DNA from: an uncultured Alphaproteobacteria bacterium | GTDB lineage: Bacteria; Pseudomonadota; Alphaproteobacteria; Rhodobacterales; Rhodobacteraceae | Assembly: GCA_902600895.1 (NCBI GenBank) | Contig: CACKLF010000010.1 | Coordinates: forward strand, 1 to 49,241 | Direction: 5' to 3' | Length of the DNA: 49,241 bases | In this document: in pieces, positions 18,374 to 26,995 of the stretch | How the letters are laid out: each line of letters opens with the position of its first letter | Numbering within the stretch: position 1 is the stretch's first letter | The notes under the pieces: generated by a model | The model's database searches: none | What the model was told of the DNA's origin: nothing | The model's input: the letters and a program-made list of their open reading frames with translations, nothing else | Translations under genes and position numbers: made by a program

Positions 18374-19470
18374 CGAACTCTTTCAGTTTTTAAATAACTC
18401 TTCTGCCGTTTAAACATATCTTTTCTGTATAGTGGAAACAGTTGAAAATAAGTTCTGATCTTTAACCATCGCCCATAAATTCCAAACGGCTCAAAGAGAA
18501 TAAATAAAATTAAAATTAAACTAAACAGGCCTGTTTCTAGACCTGGGAAATTCATTAAATTTATTCCTAAACCATCTAAAAACCTATCTCTGGATAAAGA
18601 TATTAAAATGGGAAGTACGCCAACTATAATGGCCCCAAAAAACGCACCATGAATTGAGCCCAGTCCTCCTATAACTATCATTAACAATAAATTGATTGAT
18701 AAAACCACATTGAACGTTTCGTAATTAAATACTGTAACAAAATGACCAAAAAAGGCTCCAGCGATGCCTGTTATAAAGCAAGATATTGCAAAAGCCACCG
18801 TCCTTACCCTAGCAACATTTACACCTATTGCTAATGCTGAAATTTCACTATCTCTTACAGCTGCAAAAGAGCGCCCTAAAGGAGATCTCAGTATGTTCTT
18901 GTATATAATCACTAACAAAGTGGTAAAAAACAGAATCAACCAATAGAGCCTGTCAATGTTGCCATAACGGTTAAAATTTACAGAAAAAATCTCAATGTCT
19001 GGTGCGAATATTCCATTGACGCCTCCAGTAAGTGGCTCCGCTAGAACAATTATATCTTCAACCAAAATTGAAACAGCTAATGTTAAAATAGCCAAATAGA
19101 TACCATGAAGTTTTGCCGTTGGAATTGCTATCAAAATGCCCAAAAGTGAAGATAAAAAACCTGCTATGGGTAGCGCTATTAAAAAAGGCAACCCCAATTT
19201 AATTTGTAAAATTATGACAGAGTAAGCCCCCACTGCCATAAACGCAGCATGGCCCAAACTTACCTGACCACTGTGACCCACTAAAACCATAAGGCCCATT
19301 CCTGCAATTGACCAGATTAAAATGAGAGCTATCTCTCCTAAATAATAGTCATCAAGAAAAAATGGCAAAATAGCTGAAAAAAAAAGTAAAAAGATGTACT
19401 GAAATTTATGTATACTATCCTTAAACAAATTTATATCTGGATCGTAGGATGTTTTGAATGTAATTCGCAT
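18370..19470 (-). CDS. livM: ABC transporter permease LivM type
   Basis: The inner-membrane permease has 366 residues and about nine to ten hydrophobic helices. Family motifs are GHSGQVSLGHAAFMAVGAYS, IYLAILTLAVSILVEDI, LTGGVNGI, SPLGRSFAAVRDSEISALAIGVNVARVRTVAFAIS and GGLGSIHGAFFGA. Beyond the last helix there is a hydrophilic tail of about 40 residues. It is one base from livH upstream and overlaps livG by 4 bases, so the cluster is a single operon. Confidence 0.95.
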   Translation of the reverse strand: MRITFKTSYDPDINLFKDSIHKFQYIFLLFFSAILPFFLDDYYLGEIALILIWSIAGMGLMVLVGHSGQVSLGHAAFMAVGAYSVIILQIKLGLPFLIALPIAGFLSSLLGILIAIPTAKLHGIYLAILTLAVSILVEDIIVLAEPLTGGVNGIFAPDIEIFSVNFNRYGNIDRLYWLILFFTTLLVIIYKNILRSPLGRSFAAVRDSEISALAIGVNVARVRTVAFAISCFITGIAGAFFGHFVTVFNYETFNVVLSINLLLMIVIGGLGSIHGAFFGAIIVGVLPILISLSRDRFLDGLGINLMNFPGLETGLFSLILILFILFEPFGIYGRWLKIRTYFQLFPLYRKDMFKRQKSYLKTERVR

Positions 19471-19471
19471 A

Positions 19472-20347
19472 TTACACTTTCTTTATAGATACCTGACTAA
19501 AGAGTCCATGTGGCCTTAAAATTAGGACTAAAACTAATACTATATAGGGTACCAAGTGACTAAAGCCAGAGGGCAAATATCTACCAGAGAAAGGTTCGAT
19601 AAGACCAATAATTAAACCCCCTACTAGAGCTCCTGGCAAAGATCCAAAGCCACCTATAACTGCTGCCGCAAATGCTTTAATTCCTAAAAGACCAGTTATA
19701 GGGTCGACAGAGCCTTTGGCAGAAAATAACATGCCAGCTATACCTGCTAAAATCCCTGCAATTACCCACGCAAAGGACTGCATCTTATTGACGGGTATCC
19801 CCACATAAAAAGCGGCAAGCTGATTTTGAGACGCTGCTACCATTGACACGCCTAGCTTGGTACGAGCAAAAAATACGTAAAGTATAAAGGTAAGGAAGAT
19901 CGTCACTAAGATGACGAAAATTTCTGCCATTCCCAGCACCGCTTGATAAAAATAAATATTTTTTCCTACCATTGGACTTTCAAGATAATGCGGTTCGTGC
20001 CCCCAAATAGCTCCTGCGACAAAACGTAATATAAAGCCAAGAGCTATAGTCAAGATAGCTATAGCTATTTGTGATTGCCCAATAACTTGCCTTAGAAAAA
20101 TTCTTTCTATGAGATAACCAAAACTACCCATAATCAACATCATTATTGGAACCGAAAGCCAAAAGGGTAACCCGTTGTAATCTGAATTTGTGAGCCAAAT
20201 TGTAATAAATGCACCAAACATCATCATATCACCCTGCGCAAAATTGACTGCTTCTGTGGCCTTGTATATTAACACAAATCCAAGAGCAATTAACCCATAG
20301 ACGCAGCCACTGGCAAATCCACTAAGCAAAAGTTGAAGTATTTCCAA
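19472..20347 (-). CDS. livH: ABC transporter permease LivH type
   Basis: The inner-membrane permease has 291 residues. Motifs are GFASGCVYGLIALGFVLIYKATEAVNFAQGDMM (given here only in family form), FARTKLGVSMVAASQNQLAAFYVGI and a late GGFGSLPGALVGG. The start is TTG, with GGGGAG four to five bases upstream as ribosome site. No earlier ATG is available. It is the first gene of the operon livH-livM-livG-livF-acyl-CoA synthetase-binding protein. A short 84-base region separates it from the divergent methyltransferase gene, so the operon promoter must lie there. Confidence 0.95.
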   Translation of the reverse strand: MEILQLLLSGFASGCVYGLIALGFVLIYKATEAVNFAQGDMMMFGAFITIWLTNSDYNGLPFWLSVPIMMLIMGSFGYLIERIFLRQVIGQSQIAIAILTIALGFILRFVAGAIWGHEPHYLESPMVGKNIYFYQAVLGMAEIFVILVTIFLTFILYVFFARTKLGVSMVAASQNQLAAFYVGIPVNKMQSFAWVIAGILAGIAGMLFSAKGSVDPITGLLGIKAFAAAVIGGFGSLPGALVGGLIIGLIEPFSGRYLPSGFSHLVPYIVLVLVLILRPHGLFSQVSIKKV

Positions 20348-20431
20348 AGCACTCCCCTATGGAATAAAACCTATCTGAAAAACAGTTCACATGGTAATCT
20401 ATCATTTTGTGACAAAAAATAAAGGCACAAG

Positions 20432-21037
20432 ATGGGCAGAAAAATGTATGACGAACAGACAGTTGAATTTTATGATAAAAACTTTTCACAATACATTAAT
20501 TGGTCCAAAACAAACACGTCTTTCAAATTAGAAAAAAAGTTCCTCAGCTTGCTTGACGAGACAACTTCAATTATCGACGTAGGGTGCGGAGCAGGTCACA
20601 GTGCTATTTGGTTTTCACAAAATGTTTCAGAGGTAATAGCACTAGATCCTTCAATTAAATTAACTGAAAAACTTAAGCTTTTGTCGAAAGTAAATACCAT
20701 TAATGAAAGTATCTTAAATATAGACTTCCGTCAAAGCTTTAACGGTGCATGGGCTTCATTTTCCCTTCAGCACTTAAAAAAGCACAATCAAAAAAAAGCA
20801 CTCAGTATTATCTATGATGCTTTAAAATATCCTGGTCTATTGTATCTGGGTATACATAGGGGTGAACATTCTTACAGAGACAATCTAGGACGACTTTATG
20901 TGCCAAGAAACGAAAGAGAGCTTGAAAATGAACTAGTAGAGATAGGATTTAGAATTCGGGACATATCCATCAAAAAAAGCTTTAGTTTTGAAAAAAAACC
21001 GATAGAAGTTATGCACATATTCTGCTCAAAAAATTAA
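20432..21037 (+). CDS. Class I SAM-dependent methyltransferase
   Basis: The 201-residue protein has the SAM-binding motif I IIDVGCGAGHSAIWF near residue 47, and the acidic post-I residue in VIALDPS. A motif-II-like FNGAWASFSLQHL follows, then a typical beta-sheet ending. It resembles small UbiE/TehB-like methyltransferases. The substrate is unknown. An AAAGG ribosome site precedes the ATG. It is divergent from the Liv operon and convergent with the frameshifted dehydrogenase, whose end is 17 bases away. Confidence 0.8.
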   Translation: MGRKMYDEQTVEFYDKNFSQYINWSKTNTSFKLEKKFLSLLDETTSIIDVGCGAGHSAIWFSQNVSEVIALDPSIKLTEKLKLLSKVNTINESILNIDFRQSFNGAWASFSLQHLKKHNQKKALSIIYDALKYPGLLYLGIHRGEHSYRDNLGRLYVPRNERELENELVEIGFRIRDISIKKSFSFEKKPIEVMHIFCSKN

Positions 21038-21054
21038 ACGCAAATCTATTTGTT

Positions 21055-22138
21055 TTATGGAATTAGTACAAATTTACCTAAATGCTTTTTCTTTAAAAAT
21101 TCTTTTTGCGCATTAACAATATCATGTAAAGGGAAAGTCTTTGAAACCACAGGCGTGATTTCATTGTTTTCAATATAATTGATAAGGTTTGGAAAAATAT
21201 TGTCACTCCAGGCTGTTGCGCCTAAAATCTTAAGGTCTTTCAAGTAAAGGTCCCTTAAATCTAAGTTTACTATTGGACCAGCTATTGCACCAGACGAAAT
21301 ATATGTACCCATCTTTTTTAATAACTTCAGTAAAAAGGGGAAAATCCCCCCCCCCCACTGGATCAACTATCAGATCAAAATACCTCTCACCAAAGGCTTC
21401 AACAGTTTGATTAATACTTACTGCAATATGGGACAAAGGAAATTTGTTGAAAAGCTCTTGCTTTCCAGCACTGGTCAAAATTGATACATGAGCTCCTCTG
21501 TTGATTGCTAATTGGATGGCTGCATATCCCACATTACCAGATGCACCAGTAACAAGAACCTTCATCCCAGAATCACACCTCGATTGGTATAACATATTTT
21601 CAGCAGTACCATATGCACAAGGTATGGAAGCAAGTTCACAATCTGTCCAATTTGACTTAACTACGAAAACGTCCTTTTGAGGCACTTTTACAAATTGAGC
21701 GAATGCTCCGTTGAAATCTGAAGCCATCCATTTACTTTGCGAAGTATCTATTTTGCTCGTTTTTACACAGGGCCGAACAATTACTCTCTTTCCTACCAGA
21801 TAATCACAAGACTTTGATCCTGTTGAAACAACTTCACCACAACAGTCAGTTCCTTGTATAAGAGGAAAATTTGTAGTGCTGTTCCAACCCAAACCCTTCT
21901 GGGACACACCCCCTTTGAGATCAGATCGTGCAAGAGACCCTGTATCTAAATTAACTTTTGCATCATACCAACCAATACGAGTGTTTATATCCGTGTTATT
22001 AATTCCTGCAGCTAGTACTCGTAATAAAACTTCATCACTTGATATCTTGGGTACATCTACATCACAATATTTTAATTTTTCGTAACCACCTATACCCTCC
22101 GTTAAGATAGCTTTCATTCTTTTAGGTAAAATATTCAT
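21055..22138 (-). pseudogene. Zinc-type/quinone-oxidoreductase-like medium-chain dehydrogenase, interrupted by a frameshift at a G11 run
   Basis: From the ATG at 22138, the first 259 or so residues match the medium-chain dehydrogenase/reductase superfamily. They include a GroES-like domain with AAGINNTDINTRIGWY and GTDCCGEVVSTG, and the Rossmann motif VTGASGNVGYAAIQLA. At 21346-21356 the coding strand has eleven Gs. After them the frame shifts and stops at 21230. The correct continuation (FPFLLKLLKKMGTYISSGAIAGP through to KHLGKFVLIP) lies in another frame to 21055. With ten Gs the two halves join into one 360-residue protein of normal length. The rest of the gene is intact, which points to a recent or reversible change: a sequencing/assembly indel, or a phase-variable tract. 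The second half is not a separate gene. Confidence 0.85.
21346..21356. repeat. Homopolymer run C11 (G11 on the coding strand)
   Basis: Eleven consecutive Cs occur in an otherwise AT-rich sequence, inside the medium-chain dehydrogenase gene. Other G/C runs I noticed here are at most about seven bases, for example in ltaE near 3825. One base fewer restores the reading frame. Such runs are prone both to replication slippage and to base-calling error. Confidence 0.9.
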
Positions 22139-22319
22139 CTAAATGCCGGTGGTTAAATTCAATTAAATAACTCAAAAATAGCCTATCTATTTTGTATTGC
22201 ATAGGGTTTGGAAACATTTAATATTAATCTAGAACATATCCAATCTTGAAAGTTGCAATTTAGATATGTGCTTTCTGGATTGTGGGTTTTGAGATGATAA
22301 AAAGAATAGGAAACAACTA

Positions 22320-23678
22320 ATGACAAAAATGGAATGTTGTGGGCCAGGTTATTCCTCCCCTGCAGAAGCAATAAAGGCTCCAGCAGAGAAACTGGTGTAT
22401 TCTATAGCAATATATACTGGAACAGGAATTCAAAAACCTGACTACCTCGCAACCGTTGATGTGGATCCCCAAAGCCCATCTTATTCCAAAGTAATTCATA
22501 GACTTGAGATGCCAGGAATTGGAGATGAATTACATCACATGGGTTGGAACGCGTGCTCATCATGTCACAATGACTCAAGTATGTCGCGTCGATATCTACT
22601 GTTACCTGGCGTTAGGTCAAACAATATTCACGTAATAGATACAGATTCAGATCCTCGCGCACCCAGAATCCATAAAATAATTGATGGCGCAGAGATAAAA
22701 ATGAAAACCAATCTTTCTGGGCCACATACAGTACACTGTTTAGGAAATGAGATTATAATTTCTTTTCTCGGTGATGCAAAAGGAGAGGCACCCGGAGGTT
22801 ATCTTCATCTCAGCAAAGACTTTGAGATCATTGGTAGGTGGGAAAATTCGATGGGCAATATTAAATTTGGTTATGATTTTTGGTATCAGCCTCGCCATAA
22901 TGTTATGGTTTCCTCTGAATGGGCATCTCCAAATACCTTTATGCCAGGTTTTGATTTAGAAGAAGTTGGGCATTTAAAATATGGGAGAGAAATACATTTC
23001 TGGGATTTTAAAAAACGTGTGCCCATAGAAACTTTTTATCTTGGAGAAGATGGGCTTTTACCATTAGAAGTAAAATTTCACCATAATCCAGACAGTACTC
23101 ATGGTTTTTGTGGTGCAGCGCTGAGTTCTAATGTCATTCACTGGTGGCGAAATGCAAGCGGAGCATGGGAGTGGGAAAAGATTATTGATGTTGAAAATGA
23201 GCCACATCCAGAGTGGCCAATACCGGTGCCAGGGGTGATGTCGGCAATCCTCATATCAATGGATGATAAATACTTATACCTGAATAATTGGCTTCATGGG
23301 GATATGCGGCAGTATGATATCAGTGACCCTCACAACCCAAAGCTAACAGGCCAAGTGTGGATGGGTGGACTTTTGGGGAAAGCTCCAATTGTTAATGGAG
23401 TTAAAATCGCAGGTGGCCCACAAATGTTCCAATTAAGTCTTGATGGAAGGCGGCTATATGTTACCACTTCTTTGTTCTCCACATGGGACAACCAATTTTA
23501 CCCTGAAATTCGGAAAAGTGGTGGTGTTATGATACTAATCGATTGTGATCCAGAAAATGGTGGTATGTCGATAAACTCTGACTTCTTAGTTGACTTTGGA
23601 AAAGAACCCAATGGACCAAGCCGATGCCATGAAACACGATATCCTGGTGGCGATTGCACAAGTGATATTTGGATATAA
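22320..23678 (+). CDS. mtoX: Methanethiol oxidase / selenium-binding protein (SBP56, SELENBP1 family)
   Basis: The family converts methanethiol to formaldehyde, hydrogen sulfide and hydrogen peroxide, using a metal (copper reported) in a beta-propeller. The 452-residue protein matches end to end. N-terminal CCGPGYSSP is followed by DYLATVDVDP, then the metal-site segment DELHHMGWNACSSCHND (H72, H73, C79, C82, H83). Later come GYDFWYQPRHNVM, NWLHGDMRQYDISDPHNPKL and GGPQMFQLSLDGRRLYVTTS. The end is HETRYPGGDCTSDIWI. There is no signal peptide, so unlike reported periplasmic bacterial enzymes it looks cytoplasmic and resembles animal SELENBP1. An AGGAA ribosome site precedes the ATG. It heads a tight five-gene cluster. 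Confidence 0.93.
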   Translation: MTKMECCGPGYSSPAEAIKAPAEKLVYSIAIYTGTGIQKPDYLATVDVDPQSPSYSKVIHRLEMPGIGDELHHMGWNACSSCHNDSSMSRRYLLLPGVRSNNIHVIDTDSDPRAPRIHKIIDGAEIKMKTNLSGPHTVHCLGNEIIISFLGDAKGEAPGGYLHLSKDFEIIGRWENSMGNIKFGYDFWYQPRHNVMVSSEWASPNTFMPGFDLEEVGHLKYGREIHFWDFKKRVPIETFYLGEDGLLPLEVKFHHNPDSTHGFCGAALSSNVIHWWRNASGAWEWEKIIDVENEPHPEWPIPVPGVMSAILISMDDKYLYLNNWLHGDMRQYDISDPHNPKLTGQVWMGGLLGKAPIVNGVKIAGGPQMFQLSLDGRRLYVTTSLFSTWDNQFYPEIRKSGGVMILIDCDPENGGMSINSDFLVDFGKEPNGPSRCHETRYPGGDCTSDIWI

Positions 23679-23680
23679 TT

Positions 23681-24055
23681 ATGCCAGATATCAAAATAGC
23701 AAATCGGAATAATGTAATTTATAAAGTGGATAAAAATAGACCACTATTAGATAGTTTGATAGAGCAAGGGTTAGATTTGCCTTATGGTTGTAAATATGGC
23801 GGCTGCATTACTTGTGCAGCTAAGCTAATATCTGGAAAAGTAGATCAACACCGACAAGTTGCGTTGAATAATAGGCAAATTAATAACGGATATATTGTAT
23901 TATGCGTCGCCAGACCCAAAGGTGATTGTACTCTTGAAATTGGCGTAGAAAGTCATGATACGTTATACAGGAACCCTTTTTTAGACCCTTTAGAGCCTCA
24001 TGAATTAAAGAAAGATATTGCAAAAAATGAGAAGACAAAAAATGGAATACTATAA
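23681..24055 (+). CDS. Plant-type [2Fe-2S] ferredoxin
   Basis: The 124-residue ferredoxin-domain protein has the plant-type cluster pattern C37-x4-C42-x2-C45-x29-C75 (GCKYGGCITC ... LCVARP). The C-terminal roughly 40 residues are charged. The frame is open from a TTG at 23669 inside mtoX, but ATG 23681, two bases after the mtoX stop, fits the family N-terminus and is chosen. It carries single electrons. Its position directly behind mtoX suggests a role in methanethiol-oxidase maturation or electron transfer. It could also serve another oxygenase such as the P450 at 6655. It overlaps the next gene by 14 bases. Confidence 0.9.
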   Translation: MPDIKIANRNNVIYKVDKNRPLLDSLIEQGLDLPYGCKYGGCITCAAKLISGKVDQHRQVALNNRQINNGYIVLCVARPKGDCTLEIGVESHDTLYRNPFLDPLEPHELKKDIAKNEKTKNGIL

Positions 24056-24500
24056 TCATAACGAACCTTACAGTCAAAAATATCTCCAAGATATCTTGAA
24101 TAGTGTAAAGACAATTGCCATGGTAGGAGCTAGTCCCGATAAAACAAAATTTAGCTATGGTGTCTTGAGAGTACTTCACGAAACAGGATACAAGATGATC
24201 CCTATAAACCCAACTCCAGGGTTGAAGGAGATAAGAGGTCTGAAAGTATATCCTACTTTGGAGTCAGTTAATCAAGAAATTGATATGGTCGAAGTCTTTA
24301 GGTCTCCAAAAGAATTAATACAAATTGCGAAAGATGCAATAAAAGTAAATGCCAAGGTCTTGTGGGGACAAATTGGAGTAAGAAATGACGAAGCAGCACG
24401 TATAGCTGAAGAAGCTGGAATTAAAGTAGTTATGGATAGATGTCCCAAAATTGAACTGTTTAGACCTTTCTGGAAACCAAAACTTAACCTATCAATCTAG
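24042..24500 (+). CDS. CoA-binding domain protein (YccU-like)
   Basis: The 152-residue protein has a Rossmann-like CoA-binding fold: VKTIAMVGASPDKTKFSYGVLRVL, YKMIPINPTPGLKEIRGLKVYPTL, DMVEVFRSP and KVLWGQIGVRNDEAARIAEEAGIKVVMDRCPKIE (families noted in parts). The conserved cysteine in MDRCPKIE is typical of the group. The biochemical role is unknown. Possible starts are TTG 24018, ATG 24027 and ATG 24042. The last has GAGAAG upstream and is preferred, giving a 14-base overlap with the ferredoxin gene. Gene order suggests it works with the mtoX cluster, perhaps carrying an acyl or persulfide thioester. Confidence 0.85.
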   Translation: MEYYNHNEPYSQKYLQDILNSVKTIAMVGASPDKTKFSYGVLRVLHETGYKMIPINPTPGLKEIRGLKVYPTLESVNQEIDMVEVFRSPKELIQIAKDAIKVNAKVLWGQIGVRNDEAARIAEEAGIKVVMDRCPKIELFRPFWKPKLNLSI

Positions 24501-24508
24501 AGATTTTC

Positions 24509-24907
24509 ATGCCACAAAATAGTACCACTGGAATAAAAACACTCATATCAGAGGCTAATAAGGCTGCACCAAAAAAGTCGGTTAATGAAGTAAAACACCT
24601 TTATCAAAATAAAGACTACATATTTATTGATTTACGCGATATCCAAAAACTAAAAAAGGGAGGTAAAACACCTAGATCTTTTTCTTGTCCAAGAGGAATG
24701 TTGGAATTTTGGATTGGCCCCGAAAACCCTTATCACAAAGAAATCTTCAACCAAAATAAACCATATATGCTCTATTGTGCTAGTACATGGACATCAGAAT
24801 TGAGTGTAAGAACTGCTATTGAAATGGGTTTAAAACCGGTAGTACACCTTGCAGGCGGTTTCACAGCCTTGGAAAAAGCTGAGATGCCAATAGAAAAATT
24901 AACTTAA
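24509..24907 (+). CDS. Single-domain rhodanese (sulfurtransferase)
   Basis: The 132-residue rhodanese-domain protein has a probable catalytic cysteine C90 in the active-site loop YCASTWTSELSV. Other marks are FIDLRDIQKLKK (the CH2A-type strand) and VVHLAGGFTALEKA, the usual C-terminal G-G-F/W-x-A-W-like motif. Rhodaneses move sulfane sulfur as a cysteine persulfide. Located 8 bases after the CoA-binding gene in the mtoX cluster, it could accept sulfur after oxidation of the sulfide released by methanethiol oxidase. That role is inferred from context. Confidence 0.88.
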   Translation: MPQNSTTGIKTLISEANKAAPKKSVNEVKHLYQNKDYIFIDLRDIQKLKKGGKTPRSFSCPRGMLEFWIGPENPYHKEIFNQNKPYMLYCASTWTSELSVRTAIEMGLKPVVHLAGGFTALEKAEMPIEKLT

Positions 24908-24926
24908 TAAATGGAAAGCTTGGTAA

Positions 24927-26069
24927 ATGAATCAAGCTAATTGGTCTTTTCCTACAGATATTAGATTTGGCTGCGGTCGAATACTAGAAGTTAAACAGTG
25001 TTGTGAGGAACTAAATATCCATAAGCCTCTGATAGTAACTGATAAAACTCTAGAATCTACCAAGTTGTTTTCAAAATTTAGGGATAAAATTTCTGGAATA
25101 GGTATGACTTTTGATGTCTTTTCAGATGTTGATACTAATCCAAGTGAAAAAAATTTAACTGATGGGTTAGCATATTTAAAAAAAGTCAATAGTGATGGCA
25201 TTATAACCTTTGGTGGAGGCTCAGCTATAGATTTGGGGAAACTTATGTCTTTTATGAGTGTACAAACTAGGCCAGTGTGGGATTTTGAAGATCGAAATGA
25301 TTGGTGGAAAAGAGCTTCTGAACTAAATACTTTGCCTGTAATCGCACTGCCCACAACAGCTGGTACTGGTTCTGAGGTCGGTCGGGCCAGCGTATTAACC
25401 GATACTAAAAACTTCACAAAAAAAATCATCTTTCATCCCTCAATTTTGCCAAATATTGTAATACTAGATCCCGAATTAACTGTTTCTATGCCTGCCAACA
25501 TAACTGCTGGAACCGGAATGGATGCATTTGCACACAACTTGGAGGCTTACTGTTCTCAAGCCTTGCATCCTATGTCACATGGCATTGCCCTCGAAGCGAT
25601 GAAAATGACATTCATGAATCTGCCAAATTGTTACAAATACCCAGAAGATCTTAAATCACGCAGTCAGATGTTGATATGTGCGACTATGGGTGCGGTAGCC
25701 TTTCAAAAAGGGCTAGGAGCTATCCATGCTTTATCCCACCCAATTGGCGCCAAATATAATTCACATCATGGCACGACTAACGCTATTCTCATTAATCCAG
25801 TACTATACCTTAACAAATTAAAAGTGGAAGAAAGGATTCTGGAAGCCTGTAGATACTTTAATTTTGAGGCCTCATTTGAAACTTTTATCAAAAAGATTGA
25901 TGAACTCAACTCATTAATTAATATTCCAAGGAGTTTGACTAGTGTAGGTTTTCAAACTGCGGATACAAATGAAATAATAGAAAAAGCATTAAATGATCCA
26001 AGTGGACAGACCAACCCTGTACCTCTAACTGAAAAAAACTTAGCCCAAGTATTAAGAGATGCAATTTAG
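24927..26069 (+). CDS. Iron-containing (group III) alcohol dehydrogenase
   Basis: The enzyme interconverts alcohols and aldehydes with NAD(P). The 380-residue protein has the nucleotide-binding GGGSAIDLGK and PTTAGTGSE. Its metal ligands are D199 and H203 (TGMDAFAHNLEAY), H267 (GAIHALSHPIG) and H281 (YNSHHGTTNAI). It lies 19 bases after the rhodanese gene and ends the mtoX cluster. In that setting it could handle the formaldehyde made by methanethiol oxidase, but the substrate is not determined by sequence. Confidence 0.92.
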   Translation: MNQANWSFPTDIRFGCGRILEVKQCCEELNIHKPLIVTDKTLESTKLFSKFRDKISGIGMTFDVFSDVDTNPSEKNLTDGLAYLKKVNSDGIITFGGGSAIDLGKLMSFMSVQTRPVWDFEDRNDWWKRASELNTLPVIALPTTAGTGSEVGRASVLTDTKNFTKKIIFHPSILPNIVILDPELTVSMPANITAGTGMDAFAHNLEAYCSQALHPMSHGIALEAMKMTFMNLPNCYKYPEDLKSRSQMLICATMGAVAFQKGLGAIHALSHPIGAKYNSHHGTTNAILINPVLYLNKLKVEERILEACRYFNFEASFETFIKKIDELNSLINIPRSLTSVGFQTADTNEIIEKALNDPSGQTNPVPLTEKNLAQVLRDAI

Positions 26070-26087
26070 ATTTCTAAAACCATAACA

Positions 26088-26993
26088 TTATCCAATTTCG
26101 CCTATTTTAGGAATGGCATGTTGAGCCCCTATTTTCGTGCAGGCCAAAGCCGCAGCTTTATTCGCTATTATTAGTGATTCTTCTAAGGACTTTCCTTGAT
26201 CAAGGCACGCGGAAAGGAAACCACAAAATGTATCGCCAGCTCCTACAGTATCAACTACACTAACTTTTGAGGCAGGTATTTCAAATTTATTCTTAGACGA
26301 TGTGCAAATTAATCCCTTATCCCCCAAAGTAACCACAAAGGTTTTTTCAAGTAAATTAGATATTTGTCCTGATTTATCCAAAATGCTTTGATCTTTATGT
26401 TTTTGCTTATACGCAAAAAAATCTGAAAAAAGGCTAGAAAATTCAACTTCATTGCAAACAATGATTGACGATTTTTTTGCCAACTTTGGTGAATAAGAAT
26501 TTTTAGGAGCAGTGTTTAAAATTATCATAGCATTGATTGCACTTGCCATTTTAACCGCCTGTTCAAGAATGTGATAAGGTATTTCTTGCTGAATAAGTAG
26601 TATATCAGACGATCTCATGGAAGCTAAACCATATTCAACATCTTTAATGGATAAACCATTATTAGCTCCTGCGGATACAACAATTTGGTTTTCTCCAAAA
26701 TCGTCAAGAATTATAAAAGCAATGCCAGTGTTTGCATTTAGAGTTACTACACTCGTAATATCAATGTCAGCTTCCAGAATATTTTTTACGGCGGCGTCAC
26801 GATTTTGATCATTTCCAACTGCTGCTATGAGTCTTACCTTAGAACCAGCTCTACTGGCAGCTAATGCTTGGTTTGCACCTTTTCCGCCAGGGGAAATAAC
26901 TAACTTATCTCCAATAACTGTTTCGCCCTTGATGGGAAGCGATCTAACATTTGTAATAAAATCCAAATTTATAGAACCAACACAAAATATCAC
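26088..26993 (-). CDS. rbsK: Ribokinase / PfkB-family sugar kinase
   Basis: The 301-residue PfkB kinase has N-terminal GSINLDFITNVRSLPIKGETV, GGKGANQALAASRAG and C-terminal DTVGAGDTFCGFL, with the catalytic aspartate in GAGD. The start is GTG, just 2 bases after the nucleoside-hydrolase stop. Following a nucleoside hydrolase, it most probably phosphorylates the released ribose to ribose-5-phosphate. The family also includes nucleoside kinases, so the substrate is inferred mainly from context. Confidence 0.9.
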   Translation of the reverse strand: MIFCVGSINLDFITNVRSLPIKGETVIGDKLVISPGGKGANQALAASRAGSKVRLIAAVGNDQNRDAAVKNILEADIDITSVVTLNANTGIAFIILDDFGENQIVVSAGANNGLSIKDVEYGLASMRSSDILLIQQEIPYHILEQAVKMASAINAMIILNTAPKNSYSPKLAKKSSIIVCNEVEFSSLFSDFFAYKQKHKDQSILDKSGQISNLLEKTFVVTLGDKGLICTSSKNKFEIPASKVSVVDTVGAGDTFCGFLSACLDQGKSLEESLIIANKAAALACTKIGAQHAIPKIGEIG

Positions 26994-26995
26994 TG

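Noticed and set aside
21055-21366. Separate 103-codon gene after the G11 tract
   Set aside because: It starts in the tract with TTG, has no ribosome site, and completes the C-terminal half of the dehydrogenase upstream.
24932-25429. 165-codon antisense frame inside the iron alcohol dehydrogenase gene
   Set aside because: The plus-strand gene has all metal ligands and family motifs. The antisense frame has no recognisable product and follows its codon pattern.
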